A stretch of DNA of 64,000 bases from Streptococcus anginosus subsp. whileyi MAS624 (GCF_000478925.1 NZ_AP013072.1:784501-848500), one strand, 5' to 3'. Positions 41,904 through 53,587 are shown, counted from the stretch's first letter. Numbers and translations are program-made. The notes: generated by a model from the sequence alone, not told the origin.

Positions 41904-43205
41904 ATGGCTAAAGTAGATACTCAAAAAATTATTGCGCCAATTATGAAATTTGTTAATATGCGCGGTATAATTGCCTTAAAGGATGGCATGTTGGCAATTC
42001 TCCCCTTGACAGTTGTTGGAAGTATCTTTCTGATTGTAGGACAGTTACCATTTGAAGGACTCAATCAAGCAATTGCAGGTATTTTTGGGAAAAATTGGAC
42101 TGAGCCATTTATGCAGGTTTACTCGGGAACTTTTGCGATTATGGGTTTGATTTCCTGCTTTTCTATAGGATATTCTTATGCTAAAAATAGTGGTGTAGAG
42201 CCTCTGCCGGCAGGTGTGTTATCTGTGTCTTCTTTCTTCATTCTTTTAAAATCTTCTTATATTCCAGAAAAAGGTGAAGCAATTACAGACGCGATTGCCA
42301 AGATTTGGTTTGGCGGTCAGGGGATTATTGGAGCCATTATTATTGGTTTGGTTGTCGGTAGTATCTATACCATGTTTATTCAAAAACATATTGTTATTAA
42401 GATGCCAGAGCAAGTTCCTCAAGCGATCGCCAAGCAATTTGAGGCTATGATTCCAGCTTTTGTGATATTCTTCCTTTCCATGGTAGTCTATATTCTTGCT
42501 AAAATGCTGACAAAGGGTGGTACTTTTATCGAAATGATTTACGGTGTGATTCAAGTACCGCTGCAAGGATTGACTGGTTCCCTTTACGGTGCAATCGGTA
42601 TTGCCTTTTTCATCTCTTTCCTATGGTGGTTTGGTGTACACGGACAATCTGTTGTCAATGGTGTAGTGACCGCTCTCTTACTTTCAAATCTGGATGCTAA
42701 TAAAGCCTTGCTTGCTGCTGGAAAGTTATCTGTTGGAAAAGGTGCTCACATTGTCACTCAGCAATTCTTGGATAGTTTCCTTATTTTGTCTGGTTCTGGT
42801 ATTACTTTTGGTTTGGTGGTAGCCATGCTCTTTGCAGCTAAGTCTAAGCAATATAAAGCACTAGGAAAGGTTGCTGCTTTTCCAGCAATCTTTAATGTCA
42901 ATGAACCGATTGTCTTTGGATTCCCAATTGTTATGAATCCCGTCATGTTCTTGCCTTTTATTCTTGTACCTGTTTTAGCGGCTGTAATTGTTTATGGCTC
43001 TATAGCAATTGGCTTTATGCAGCCATTTTCAGGGGTGACCTTGCCATGGAGTACACCAGCTATTATTTCTGGTTTCTTAGTGGCAGGATGGCAAGGTGCT
43101 CTCATCCAAGTTGTCATTTTAGCTATGTCCACTCTCATCTATTTCCCATTCTTTAAATTCCAAGACAATCTTGCTTACAGTAATGAACTGAAAGCGGAAG
43201 GATAA
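41904..43205 (+). CDS. PTS lactose/cellobiose-type enzyme IIC
   Basis: 433-residue membrane permease with about ten helices and the conserved NEPIVFGFPIVMNP motif and WWFGVHGQSVVNG. Imports and phosphorylates a sugar or polyol. Adjacency to the GRE/aldolase/dehydrogenase genes suggests the PTS supplies their substrate or precursor; the actual sugar is unknown. Confidence 0.92.
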   Translation: MAKVDTQKIIAPIMKFVNMRGIIALKDGMLAILPLTVVGSIFLIVGQLPFEGLNQAIAGIFGKNWTEPFMQVYSGTFAIMGLISCFSIGYSYAKNSGVEPLPAGVLSVSSFFILLKSSYIPEKGEAITDAIAKIWFGGQGIIGAIIIGLVVGSIYTMFIQKHIVIKMPEQVPQAIAKQFEAMIPAFVIFFLSMVVYILAKMLTKGGTFIEMIYGVIQVPLQGLTGSLYGAIGIAFFISFLWWFGVHGQSVVNGVVTALLLSNLDANKALLAAGKLSVGKGAHIVTQQFLDSFLILSGSGITFGLVVAMLFAAKSKQYKALGKVAAFPAIFNVNEPIVFGFPIVMNPVMFLPFILVPVLAAVIVYGSIAIGFMQPFSGVTLPWSTPAIISGFLVAGWQGALIQVVILAMSTLIYFPFFKFQDNLAYSNELKAEG

Positions 43206-43249
43206 ACTACATTGTATCACTGTAAAGAAATTATTTTAACGTTGATTGA

Positions 43250-43261
43250 GCACAAATGTGC
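43250..43261. promoter_or_regulatory. Palindromic operator, copy 2
   Basis: GCACAAATGTGC with TTGATTGA upstream, about 110 bp before the GRE gene; identical to 41080-41091. A TTGCAT...TACAAT promoter (43302-43325) follows. Confidence 0.62.
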
Positions 43262-43372
43262 AAAAAATCTTTAATTTGATAATTAATTATAAATGATTGA
43301 ATTTTTGCATCTTGCATGCTACAATAGTTACGAAAGAAATAAAAATAATTTCATAAGAAAGGTTGTGCTGTG

Positions 43373-45817
43373 ATGACTAATGTAAAAGAAATAGAAAAAA
43401 CGACGATACAAACGAATTATTTTGGTAGTTTAACGGACCGAATGAACAAGTATCGGGAAGATGTGCTGGACAAGAAACCTTATATTGATGCTGAACGTGC
43501 TGTTCTTGCAACAAGAGCTTATCAAGAGCATAAAGAAAAGCCAAATGTTCTGAAGCGTGCTTATATGCTTAAGGAAATTTTGGAAAATATGACGCTTTAT
43601 ATTGAAGATGAGACCATGATTGTTGGAAATCAGGCTTCATCTAATAAAGATGCACCTATTTTCCCAGAGTATACTTTAGAATTTGTACTCAATGAATTAG
43701 ATCTTTTTGAAAAGCGCGACGGTGATGTTTTCTATATTACAGAGGAAACCAAAGAACAAATCCGGAGCATCGCTCCCTTCTGGGAAAACAATAACCTCCG
43801 TGCTAGAGCTGGGGCTTTACTTCCAGAAGAAGTTCAGGTTTATATGGAAACTGGCTTCTTTGGCATGGAAGGAAAGATGAACTCTGGTGATGCTCACTTG
43901 GCAGTCAACTATCAAAAATTGCTTCAATATGGTTTGAAAGGTTTTGAGGAAAAAGCTCGGGCAGCTAAGGAGGCCTTGGATTTAACAGATCCGGCTAGTA
44001 TTGATAAATATCATTTCTATGATTCAATTTTCATTGTAGTGGATGCTGTGAAAGCTTATGCGGATCGTTTTGCCGTCTTGGCTAATCAATTAGCTGAAAA
44101 AGCAGAAGAGCCTAAACGCCGTCAGGAACTATTAGAAATTGCTAGAATCTGTTCTAAAGTACCGTATGAGCCAGCATCAACATTTGCTGAAGCTGTTCAA
44201 TCTGTTTGGTTTATCCAGTGTATCCTCCAGATTGAGTCTAACGGACATTCGCTCTCTTATGGCCGCTTTGATCAGTACATGTACCCTTATGTCAAGGCAG
44301 ACTTGGAAGCTGGTCGTGAGACAGAAGCTAGTATTGTGGAACGTTTAACCAATCTGTGGATTAAGACGATTACGATCAATAAAGTACGCAGTCAGGCTCA
44401 TACTTTCTCATCTGCTGGTAGTCCTTTGTATCAAAATGTGACAATTGGTGGACAAACACGTGATAAGAAAGATGCTGTAAATCCCCTTTCATATCTGATT
44501 TTGAGATCTGTTGCACAGACGCATTTGCCACAGCCGAACTTAACAGTTCGCTACCATGCTGGTCTAGATGCTCGTTTTATGAGCGAATGCATAGAAGTTA
44601 TGAAACTAGGTTTTGGAATGCCTGCTTTCAATAATGACGAGATTATCATCCCATCCTTTATCGCAAAAGGCGTTTTGGAAGAAGATGCATACGACTATAG
44701 TGCCATCGGTTGTGTGGAAACTGCCGTGCCTGGTAAATGGGGCTACCGTTGTACGGGTATGAGCTACATGAACTTCCCTAAAGTGCTTCTCATCACGATG
44801 AACGATGGAATTGATCCCGCATCTGGCAAGCGTTTTGCACCAAGCTTCGGTCATTTTAAAGACATGAAGAGTTTTGCTGAGCTGCAAACGGCTTGGGACA
44901 AGACTTTGCGCCACTTGACTCGTATGAGTGTCATCGTGGAAAATTCTATCGACCTGTCTCTTGAAAGAGAAGTGCCGGATATCCTCTGCTCAGCTTTGAC
45001 AGATGATTGTATCGGACGCGGTAAGCATTTGAAAGAGGGGGGAGCTGTCTATGACTATATTTCTGGTCTCCAAGTCGGTATTGCCAATCTATCAGACTCA
45101 CTAGCAGCAATCAAGAAGCTAGTCTTTGAAGAAGGAAAACTGACTCCAGCTGAACTCTGGCATGCGCTTGAAACGGACTATGCAGGTGAGCGTGGCAAGG
45201 AAATTCAAGAGATGTTGATTCATGATGCACCGAAATATGGTAATGATGATGATTATGCGGATAAGCTGGTGACTGATGCTTACGATATTTATGTGGATGA
45301 AATCGCTAAATATCCAAATACCCGTTATGGACGCGGTCCAATTGGTGGTATCCGCTACTCAGGAACATCTTCTATTTCAGCCAATGTTGGTCAAGGTCGC
45401 GGTACTTTGGCGACACCAGATGGCCGCAATGCAGGGACACCGCTCGCTGAAGGCTGTTCTCCATCTCACAATATGGACAAGAATGGTCCGACTTCTGTAT
45501 TGAAATCTGTTTCTAAATTGCCGACAGATGAAATCGTTGGGGGCGTTCTGCTCAATCAAAAAGTGAATCCTCAGACCCTGTCTAAGGAAGAAGATAAAAT
45601 TAAATTGATTGCTTTACTTCGTACGTTCTTTAACCGTTTGCACGGTTATCATATTCAATACAATGTTGTTTCTAGAGAAACCTTGATTGATGCGCAAAAG
45701 CATCCTGAAAAACACCGTGATTTGATTGTGCGTGTTGCAGGATATTCGGCATTCTTCAATGTACTCTCAAAAGCAACACAAGATGATATTATCGGACGTA
45801 CAGAACACACATTATAA
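43373..45817 (+). CDS. Glycyl radical enzyme, GCVE type (PflD/diol dehydratase-like)
   Basis: 814 residues. The glycyl radical site is RVAGYSAFF (Gly790, near the C-terminus) and the active-site cysteine lies in [13 protein letters not shown] (Cys447). Pyruvate formate-lyase proper has two adjacent cysteines; a single Cys followed by V-E is the pattern of glycyl-radical dehydratases (glycerol, propanediol) and C-N lyases (choline). It is therefore unlikely to be a formate acetyltransferase despite the usual name. With a fructose-6-phosphate-aldolase-like protein and a glycerol dehydrogenase behind it, an anaerobic polyol or C3 substrate is likely. ATG 43373 is used; a GTG lies one codon upstream. 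Confidence 0.88.
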   Translation: MTNVKEIEKTTIQTNYFGSLTDRMNKYREDVLDKKPYIDAERAVLATRAYQEHKEKPNVLKRAYMLKEILENMTLYIEDETMIVGNQASSNKDAPIFPEYTLEFVLNELDLFEKRDGDVFYITEETKEQIRSIAPFWENNNLRARAGALLPEEVQVYMETGFFGMEGKMNSGDAHLAVNYQKLLQYGLKGFEEKARAAKEALDLTDPASIDKYHFYDSIFIVVDAVKAYADRFAVLANQLAEKAEEPKRRQELLEIARICSKVPYEPASTFAEAVQSVWFIQCILQIESNGHSLSYGRFDQYMYPYVKADLEAGRETEASIVERLTNLWIKTITINKVRSQAHTFSSAGSPLYQNVTIGGQTRDKKDAVNPLSYLILRSVAQTHLPQPNLTVRYHAGLDARFMSECIEVMKLGFGMPAFNNDEIIIPSFIAKGVLEEDAYDYSAIGCVETAVPGKWGYRCTGMSYMNFPKVLLITMNDGIDPASGKRFAPSFGHFKDMKSFAELQTAWDKTLRHLTRMSVIVENSIDLSLEREVPDILCSALTDDCIGRGKHLKEGGAVYDYISGLQVGIANLSDSLAAIKKLVFEEGKLTPAELWHALETDYAGERGKEIQEMLIHDAPKYGNDDDYADKLVTDAYDIYVDEIAKYPNTRYGRGPIGGIRYSGTSSISANVGQGRGTLATPDGRNAGTPLAEGCSPSHNMDKNGPTSVLKSVSKLPTDEIVGGVLLNQKVNPQTLSKEEDKIKLIALLRTFFNRLHGYHIQYNVVSRETLIDAQKHPEKHRDLIVRVAGYSAFFNVLSKATQDDIIGRTEHTL

Positions 45818-45831
45818 AAGAGGTCCAGTTT

Positions 45832-46500
45832 ATGGAATTCATGCTTGATACATTAAATGTAGAAGAAATAAAAAAATGGTCGCAAGTTCTCCCCTTGGCA
45901 GGAGTGACTTCTAACCCGACCATCGCTAAAAAAGAGGGAGAGATTGATTTCTTTAAACGTATCCAAGAAGTTAGAGAAATTATTGGGGAAGCTCCTTCCA
46001 TTCATATTCAGGTTGTTGCCAAAGACTATCAGGGAATTTTAAAAGATGCAGCTGAAATTCGCAAGCATTGTAGTGGAAATGTGTTTGTCAAAGTACCTGT
46101 AACCCCTGAAGGTTTAGCCGCTATAAAAGTTTTAAAAGCAGAAGGTTACAAGATTACGGCAACTGCTATTTATACTATTTTCCAAGGTTTGTTAGCCATT
46201 CAAGCAGGTGCAGATTATTTAGCTCCTTATTATAACCGTATGGAAAATTTGAACATTGATTCAGATGCAGTTATTGGCCAATTGGCGGATGCGATTGCGA
46301 AAGAAGGTTCATCTAGCAAAATTTTAGCAGCTTCCTTTAAAAATGTAGGACAAGTCGACAAGGCTTTTGCTGATGGTGCCCATGCTATTACAGCAGGTGC
46401 AGATGTCTTTGAATCAGCTTTTGCTGTACCGTCTATCTCAAAGGCAGTGGATGATTTCGCTACCGACTGGGCAGTGATTCACCATCAAGAGTTTATTTAA
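45832..46500 (+). CDS. Fructose-6-phosphate aldolase/transaldolase-like protein
   Basis: 222 residues, short transaldolase (TalC/FSA) type. Schiff-base lysine in [12 protein letters not shown] (Lys87); [10 protein letters not shown] at the start, GVTSNPTI and [14 protein letters not shown] motifs. It would cleave fructose 6-phosphate to dihydroxyacetone and glyceraldehyde 3-phosphate or act on a related ketose. Follows the GRE gene by 14 nt. Confidence 0.9.
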   Translation: MEFMLDTLNVEEIKKWSQVLPLAGVTSNPTIAKKEGEIDFFKRIQEVREIIGEAPSIHIQVVAKDYQGILKDAAEIRKHCSGNVFVKVPVTPEGLAAIKVLKAEGYKITATAIYTIFQGLLAIQAGADYLAPYYNRMENLNIDSDAVIGQLADAIAKEGSSSKILAASFKNVGQVDKAFADGAHAITAGADVFESAFAVPSISKAVDDFATDWAVIHHQEFI

Positions 46501-46612
46501 ACTAGTTATAAAAATTATTCCAATAGCTTTGAGGCATTCTAAAAATCTAAAAAGTTGTTAAGAAGTTAGAAAAGCTTTTAGAGCTGTTTCATTAAAGAAA
46601 AAGAGGTGTCTT

Positions 46613-47701
46613 ATGAACATTTTTGCAAGTCCGTCTCGTTATATTCAGGGTGAAAATGCCCTCTTTGAAAATGCCAGTCAAATCCTCAAATTAGGTAGTC
46701 GCCCTGTGTTGCTTTGTGATGATGTCGTCTACCAGATTGTTGGAGAGAAATTTCAGGCTTATCTAACTCGATATGGTCTTCATGTGCTGCATGTTAGTTT
46801 TAATGGTGAAGCTTCGGATAATGAAATCAATCGGGTAGTCGCTTTAGCTGAAAAAGATGGAGCCGATCTAGTGATTGGTCTTGGCGGTGGAAAAACAATT
46901 GACAGTGCTAAGGCAATTGCAGATTTATTGGGAAGTCCCGTCGTAATTGCACCGACTATTGCTTCAACAGATGCACCAACATCAGCTCTTTCAGTAATTT
47001 ATACTGAGGAAGGAGCATTTGAGAAATATATTTTTTACACCAAGAACCCAGATCTTGTCCTGGTAGATTCAAAGGTCATTGCTCAAGCTCCAAAGCGCTT
47101 GTTAGCTTCTGGAATTGCAGATGGTTTAGCGACTTGGGTTGAAGCGCGTGCGGTTATGCAGGCAAATGGAGAGACCATGCTAGGACAAAGACAGACTTTA
47201 GCAGGCGCAGCTATTGCCCAAAAATGTGAAGAAACTCTTTTTGCAGATGGTTTACAAGCACTGGCTGCTTGTGAGGCGCAGGTGGTAACACCAGCCCTTG
47301 AGCATATCATTGAGGCTAATACGCTTCTCAGCGGTGTTGGTTTTGAAAGTGGTGGATTGGCTGCGGCTCATGCCATTCATAATGGATTTACAGCTCTGAC
47401 TGGTGATATTCATCATCTGACTCATGGAGAAAAAGTAGCTTATGGAACGCTAACACAGCTCTTTCTTGAAAACCGTCCAAAAGAGGAATTGGAAAAATAT
47501 ATTCGTTTCTATCAGAAAATTGGTATGCCTACGACTTTGGCAGAAATGCATTTAGAAAATGCCAGCTATGATGATTTGCTCAAGGTTGGTAAGCAAGCTA
47601 CTATTGAAGGTGAAACCATTCATCAGATGCCGTTTAAGATTTCAGCATCTGATATTGCGGGTGCTATCCTAGCAGTCGATCGTTATGTAAACTCCTTATA
47701 A
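46613..47701 (+). CDS. gldA: Glycerol dehydrogenase
   Basis: 362 residues, iron/zinc-dependent polyol dehydrogenase. NAD-binding GLGGGKTIDSAKAIAD, metal ligands in GIADGLATW (Asp), AAAHAIHNGF (His) and TGDIHHLTHGEKVAYG (His). Interconverts glycerol and dihydroxyacetone, which fits the FSA-like neighbour producing or consuming dihydroxyacetone. A terminator follows. Confidence 0.93.
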   Translation: MNIFASPSRYIQGENALFENASQILKLGSRPVLLCDDVVYQIVGEKFQAYLTRYGLHVLHVSFNGEASDNEINRVVALAEKDGADLVIGLGGGKTIDSAKAIADLLGSPVVIAPTIASTDAPTSALSVIYTEEGAFEKYIFYTKNPDLVLVDSKVIAQAPKRLLASGIADGLATWVEARAVMQANGETMLGQRQTLAGAAIAQKCEETLFADGLQALAACEAQVVTPALEHIIEANTLLSGVGFESGGLAAAHAIHNGFTALTGDIHHLTHGEKVAYGTLTQLFLENRPKEELEKYIRFYQKIGMPTTLAEMHLENASYDDLLKVGKQATIEGETIHQMPFKISASDIAGAILAVDRYVNSL

Positions 47702-47711
47702 AAATAAAAAG

Positions 47712-47743
47712 AAACAAGTCCGATTAGATTGGACTTGTTTTTT
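47712..47743 (+). terminator. Terminator of the GRE operon
   Basis: Perfect 10-bp stem AAACAAGTCC (47712-47721)/GGACTTGTTT (47731-47740) and T run. Confidence 0.9.
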
Positions 47744-47855
47744 CGTGTAGTGATAGCTAAAAGTTTTAATCAGAAATAATAAACGCCTGATGCACATTGA
47801 AAATGTTATAATGATAATAAATGTGAGAAATAAATGCAAACTAGTGGAGGACAGA

Positions 47856-48422
47856 TTGAGTAAAAAATTAGAAGACATGAGTTTAGAAGAATTATGGCAG
47901 TTGTTTCCCATATTTCTTGTAAAACATAATAAAGAATGGGCGGATTGGTATGATGAGGAAGCAACTGCTATTTTGTCCCTGATACCAGCTAAATATATAG
48001 TAAGAATATCTCATATTGGTAGTACTGCGGTTCAAAATATATGGGCAAAGAATATAGTAGATATATTATTTGAGGTTCGATTAGCAGAAGAACTAGAAAT
48101 AGTGAAAAATATTCTTGTTGAAAATAATTGGTTATGCATGAGTCAAAGTACACGACGAATCCCATTAAATAAAGGATACACGGAGCAAGGTTTTGCAGAA
48201 AAAGTCTTTCATCTTCACATTAGAGTTGTCGGAGATAACGATGAACTGTACCTCAGAGATTACTTACGTGAGAATCATAATGTAGCGAAAGAATATGAAC
48301 ATTTAAAGCTGAACTTATGGAAGAAATTTGAACATGATAGAGACGCCTACACTGATGCAAAGTGTAAGTTTATTAAACGATATACTAAAATTGCAAAAGA
48401 AAAATTTATAGGAAGATATTAA
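47856..48422 (+). CDS. GrpB family nucleotidyltransferase-like protein
   Basis: 188 residues from TTG 47856 (SD GGAGG 5 nt upstream). GrpB/DUF-type motif SLEELWQLFPIFLVKHN, RISHIGSTAVQNIWAKNIVDI (nucleotidyltransferase fold, with the GST and D positions) and FHLHIRVVG. Function not established. Extended -10 TGTTATAAT lies near 47804-47812. The region around is AT-rich and looks acquired. Confidence 0.75.
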   Translation: MSKKLEDMSLEELWQLFPIFLVKHNKEWADWYDEEATAILSLIPAKYIVRISHIGSTAVQNIWAKNIVDILFEVRLAEELEIVKNILVENNWLCMSQSTRRIPLNKGYTEQGFAEKVFHLHIRVVGDNDELYLRDYLRENHNVAKEYEHLKLNLWKKFEHDRDAYTDAKCKFIKRYTKIAKEKFIGRY

Positions 48423-48477
48423 AATAGATACGAGCGCTGTGATCGTGCTTTTTAACTTACTTTAAATATGGTAAATT

Positions 48478-48721
48478 AGTCTTATCTTATCAATTTTGAC
48501 AACTTTTCTGACATTCTTGCTTGGCATAGGAACGGCGTTGTTGTATATCGTTATGATGTTGCATATTTGGAGTATTAGCTTCTTTCAATCAAGGAGAAGT
48601 CGGAATAGGCATATCAGGATTGATTATCGGCTTCCTATTTAGTCCTTACGGGCTTCCGATGATAGGAGAAACAGTGATAGCGTTTATCAAATTGATAAAT
48701 GATAAGATTAGGGCGATATAG
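48478..48721 (+). pseudogene. Remnant of a small membrane protein, frameshifted
   Basis: Read in one frame from 48478: LSILTTFLTFLLGIGTALLY and following hydrophobic residues; after a one-base shift near 48585 the other frame continues GEVGIGISGLIIGFLFSPYG and ends at TAG 48719. Together they resemble a small two-to-three-helix streptococcal membrane protein. No start codon is seen. The identity of the family is tentative. Confidence 0.55.
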
Positions 48722-48752
48722 ATAGATTGGAATTTGGAGGGGGATAATCAAG

Positions 48753-49067
48753 GTGAATGAAATTAATGAATATGTTCGCGATAGTTTTTCTAAATCCGGC
48801 GATATTGTCATAAAATCTATGATGGGCGGATACCTTATATATTTTAATGGTAAGCTGATAGGTGACATTTGCAATAATGAACTGTTTTTAAAGAGAACGC
48901 CGACATCGGACAGACTGCTTGCAGATTCCGAACTGCGTTATCCGTATGAAGGTTCAAAAACCTTGATGCATGTATTTGATAGTTTTGATGATAAGGCTCT
49001 AATTCTGGAACTTCTGGATGGTATGTATGCTGAACTTCCGGAAAAGAAACCTGCGAAAGCCAGATGA
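48753..49067 (+). CDS. TfoX/Sxy N-terminal domain protein
   Basis: 104 residues from GTG 48753 (SD GGAGGGGG). TfoX_N pattern: KSMMGGYLIYFNGKLIGDIC, LFLKRTPTSDRLL, RYPYEGSKTLMHVFD. TfoX-N proteins of this size lack the C-terminal domain of competence regulator Sxy; role unknown. Confidence 0.8.
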   Translation: MNEINEYVRDSFSKSGDIVIKSMMGGYLIYFNGKLIGDICNNELFLKRTPTSDRLLADSELRYPYEGSKTLMHVFDSFDDKALILELLDGMYAELPEKKPAKAR

Positions 49068-49123
49068 GAAAGACAAATCTTAATTTATTAGATGAAAGTT
49101 AATTGGAAATTATGGAGGTAGTA

Positions 49124-49552
49124 ATGAATAAGATTACTTGTATTTGTTTGGGTGTTAGCGATATGGAAAAGTCAATAAAGTTTTACAGAGATGGTTTAGG
49201 ATATAAGACTGACTGTAAAGAAAATAATCCGCCAGTATATTTTTTCAATACTCCAGGAACAAAATTTGAACTATTTCCTTTAGAACAATTGGCAAAAGAT
49301 ATTGATGAAAATAACCCACTAAAGAGAAATGGATTTTCTGGAATTACATTAGCGTACAATGTTGAACAAAAAGAAGATGTTGATAGTGTAATTGAATTAG
49401 TACGAAATGCTGGTGGAAGAATTGTAAAAGAACCACAAGACACCTTTTGGGGTGGATATCACGCCTATTTTTCTGATTTAGATGGATATTATTGGGAAGT
49501 TGCATGGGGACCAAATTTTAAGTTTGACAAAAATGGACTATTGAAATTTTAG
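49124..49552 (+). CDS. VOC family (glyoxalase/bleomycin resistance) protein
   Basis: 142 residues from ATG 49124 (SD GGAGGT). Two betaalphabetabetabeta modules: CLGVSDMEKSIKFYRDGLGY and AYFSDLDGYYWEVAWGPNF, with Glu near the C-terminus as candidate metal ligand. Substrate unknown. Sits between two TfoX-like sequences. Confidence 0.85.
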   Translation: MNKITCICLGVSDMEKSIKFYRDGLGYKTDCKENNPPVYFFNTPGTKFELFPLEQLAKDIDENNPLKRNGFSGITLAYNVEQKEDVDSVIELVRNAGGRIVKEPQDTFWGGYHAYFSDLDGYYWEVAWGPNFKFDKNGLLKF

Positions 49553-49561
49553 TAATTAAAA

Positions 49562-49826
49562 GAGATATAAAAAAAGTATCAAGCAAAGAATACTTAGACT
49601 TTATTTTAGAACAAGTATCTGAATTAGATAATATTAGTTATAAAGCTATGATGGGAGAATTTATTATCTATTATAATGGAAAAATTATTGGTGGAATACA
49701 TGATGATAGATTACTTGTTAAACCTGTGCAGATATGCCAAATGTAGTGTATGACTTGCCGTATGATGGAGCAAAAGAAATGATTCTTGATTATAGTAGAA
49801 TTTTGAACGAAAAAATTCAATTATGA
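49562..49826 (+). pseudogene. Second TfoX-like sequence, frameshifted
   Basis: KEYLDFILEQVSELDNISYK then AMMGEFIIYYNGKIIGGIHD and LLVKPV, then a frame change near 49728, then MPNVVYDLPYDGAKEMILDY to TGA. It is a paralogue-like copy of the TfoX protein 800 bp upstream, with no start codon visible. Confidence 0.6.
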
Positions 49827-49834
49827 TAGAGTTA

Positions 49835-49877
49835 AAAAATGACCTTGTCCCTCTTGAACGAGGGGGCAAGGTCATTT
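49835..49877. terminator. Bidirectional terminator
   Basis: AAAAATGACCTTG (49835-49847) pairs with CAAGGTCATTTTT (49867-49879), with inner CCCTC/GAGGG. Serves lysS on the minus strand as well as the plus-strand remnant. Confidence 0.9.
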
Positions 49878-49911
49878 TTGTTATCTCAGTATTCATTTGA
49901 TAAGAAATTGT

Positions 49912-51456
<1,545 letters not shown>

Positions 51457-51482
51457 CTATAAATAAAGAAAAAACCGTGATT

Positions 51483-52124
51483 TTATACGCTCACGGTTTC
51501 AATTGTTTTTAAGTGATCAACATTGTTCCAATCAAGAAGTGTAAAATGCTCAAAATCTTGTGTTTCAAGAATGGTGACACTTCCATTTGTAAGACCGCCC
51601 TGCTGGCGAATTTGAGCAAAGTCATAACCTAGTAACAAACGTAAAGAAGCAGTTAAATTCGCTCCATGACCAACAAAAAGAAGATTTTTATAAGATTGTC
51701 CTTTTTGTGATTTAATGAAGTCTATTGTACGTCGGGTAGTATTGTAGACTGATTCCGCACCAAAAATAGAGTTGTTAAATTTCGCCAGATTATGACGGAA
51801 AGCTTCCATTTGATGAGGATAGATAGCCGTAATCGTAGAAATTTTCTGTCCTTCTAGGGAGCCTAATTGCCATTCACGTAGCTCGGCATGTGGCTCAACG
51901 ACTTGTGAAAAATGATTTTCACTATTGATAATCTGTGCAGTTGCCATTGCGCGTGGTAAATCACTTGAAAAAATTTTGTCAAATTTAATGTGAGCTATGT
52001 GTTTTCCAAGCAAGTGCAATTCTTCAATAGAAGTCTCAAGCAGCGGTGAATCACCATTGGCTCCTTGAAAGCGTCCTTCTAAATTCCATTGAGTTTTCCC
52101 GTGTCGAACGAAGTAGAGTTTCAT
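51483..52124 (-). CDS. Histidine phosphatase family protein (phosphoglycerate mutase-like)
   Basis: 213 residues. Catalytic RHG motif in YFVRHGKTQWN (residues 4-14), FSSDLPRAMATA, ELREWQLGSLEG and second His in LLFVGHGANLTA. Substrate unknown; such proteins are often mis-named GpmB. Same strand as ybaK and the DUF368 gene, with a short gap. Confidence 0.88.
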   Translation of the reverse strand: MKLYFVRHGKTQWNLEGRFQGANGDSPLLETSIEELHLLGKHIAHIKFDKIFSSDLPRAMATAQIINSENHFSQVVEPHAELREWQLGSLEGQKISTITAIYPHQMEAFRHNLAKFNNSIFGAESVYNTTRRTIDFIKSQKGQSYKNLLFVGHGANLTASLRLLLGYDFAQIRQQGGLTNGSVTILETQDFEHFTLLDWNNVDHLKTIETVSV

Positions 52125-52136
52125 ACAGTTTCCTTT

Positions 52137-52619
52137 CTATTTTGAATCCTCTTTTAAATCTGCAAAGGTCGCCTCAACAAAATGGGCTAAATCCTCTGCG
52201 TTAATTTCAATACTGTGTCCTAATTCTCCAGCCGATACAATAATAGTCTCATCTGTTAAAGCTGAATTGTCAATGTAAATAGGAAAGTGGTGTTTTTGAC
52301 GAATGCCGACAGGATTATTTGCTCCGTGAATGTAGCAAGTCGTCTTTTCTAAATCTTTTTGCGGAATCATGCTTACTTTTTTGTTACCAGATATTTTGGC
52401 CAGCTTTTTTTCAGCTAGATGTTCTGTTATGGGCAAAATCCCAATAATTGTCCCTGTTTTATCGCCTGTTAGAGCCAATGTTTTGTAAATCTGTGAGCGC
52501 TCTATTCCTTCAGGCAATTGTCCTTCTAAAGCATTGATTTGGATGCCTTTGTGAGGAATTTTTGCTTTTGTCAAAATTTGTTCTACTAAGGTTTTCTTAA
52601 TTTTTGTTTTTTTAGCCAT
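52137..52619 (-). CDS. ybaK: Cys-tRNA(Pro)/Ser-tRNA editing deacylase YbaK/EbsC
   Basis: 160 residues, YbaK/ProX-type. Motifs KTLALTGDKTGTIIGILP, KKVSMIPQKDLEKTT and NNPVGIRQKHHFPIYID. Hydrolyses Cys mis-attached to tRNA-Pro. Overlaps the DUF368 gene by one base (52619). Confidence 0.9.
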   Translation of the reverse strand: MAKKTKIKKTLVEQILTKAKIPHKGIQINALEGQLPEGIERSQIYKTLALTGDKTGTIIGILPITEHLAEKKLAKISGNKKVSMIPQKDLEKTTCYIHGANNPVGIRQKHHFPIYIDNSALTDETIIVSAGELGHSIEINAEDLAHFVEATFADLKEDSK

Positions 52620-53461
52620 TATTTATACTTTTCCTCCAATTGGCTCATCCAAGCGCCCAGCCAAGTTCCTAATCCAAAGAAGAACGCAGCAGTAACAAAG
52701 GTGATGATAGAAGTATTAGCATAATGAATACTTTCGCTATTTTCAGGGTTTGGTACCAAGATGAGAACAGTACTAGATAAGACAATCCCAATGATAAAAT
52801 GGTACACTTGAGAATGATAATTTTCCAAAGCATAATTCATGGATTTTGAAAAAATCACAAGTGCGAGGAGACCGCCAATTCCGATTGGTAAAAAGGTTCC
52901 CAAAATATCTAAAGATTTAAAACCGATTAGCATCGGGGAATACAGTCCCAAAATCAAGAGCAAATTTGAAGGACTTAAACCTGGAACGAGAATTCCCAGT
53001 GTGATAAGGGCACCAGCTAAAATAAAAGTCAAGAAATTTGCAGGTAACGTTCCGACTAAACTATTGAGGAAATAAAGGCAAATCCCAGAGATGAAAAAAG
53101 TGGCTACGAACCAAATAACATCAGTTCGGTCGCGATCAGATTCTCTGGTAGATTCCTTTAGCAAGCTTGGAATCGTACCGATAATCGCTCCTGCAAATCC
53201 CCATAAAACAATGATTTTATAATGCTCTAAGAGATATTCAACTGGCAGGGAAAATAGTGCAATCCCTAAAACCATTCCAATACCAACAGGTAAAAAATAA
53301 AGTACATTTTCACGAAAATTCTCTTTTATATGCGCTAAAAAATAAATCATCCGCTCGTAAATCCCCAAAATAGTGGCTAAAACTCCACCAGATACCCCAG
53401 GGAGAATAAATCCTAGCGCGATGACAATTCCCTTAAAAATTCTGATTAGCCAAGAAATCAT
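52619..53461 (-). CDS. DUF368 membrane protein, PopT-type undecaprenyl phosphate translocase
   Basis: 280 residues, eight or so transmembrane helices. Signature LGFILPGVSGGVLATILG near residues 16-33 repeated as LGILVPGLSPSNLLLILG near 155-172, an internal inverted-repeat fold. Members of DUF368 recycle undecaprenyl phosphate across the membrane for cell-wall synthesis; role here is inferred from family. Confidence 0.88.
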   Translation of the reverse strand: MISWLIRIFKGIVIALGFILPGVSGGVLATILGIYERMIYFLAHIKENFRENVLYFLPVGIGMVLGIALFSLPVEYLLEHYKIIVLWGFAGAIIGTIPSLLKESTRESDRDRTDVIWFVATFFISGICLYFLNSLVGTLPANFLTFILAGALITLGILVPGLSPSNLLLILGLYSPMLIGFKSLDILGTFLPIGIGGLLALVIFSKSMNYALENYHSQVYHFIIGIVLSSTVLILVPNPENSESIHYANTSIITFVTAAFFFGLGTWLGAWMSQLEEKYK

Positions 53462-53550
53462 TCATTACTCCCTAAACTTTTCTTTGTTAGTCATTATAAC
53501 ATATTTAGAAACAAGAAAGTAGTGATAACTGGACGAGAAGAAAAGAAAAA

Positions 53551-53587
53551 CTCTGCAAAGTTTTCGATTCAAACTATTACAGAGTTA
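53551..53587 (-). terminator. Terminator downstream of the first GH25 gene
   Basis: AACTCTG (53551-53557)/CAGAGTT (53578-53584) arms with A-rich sequence; on the minus strand it ends in a T tract. Confidence 0.6.
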
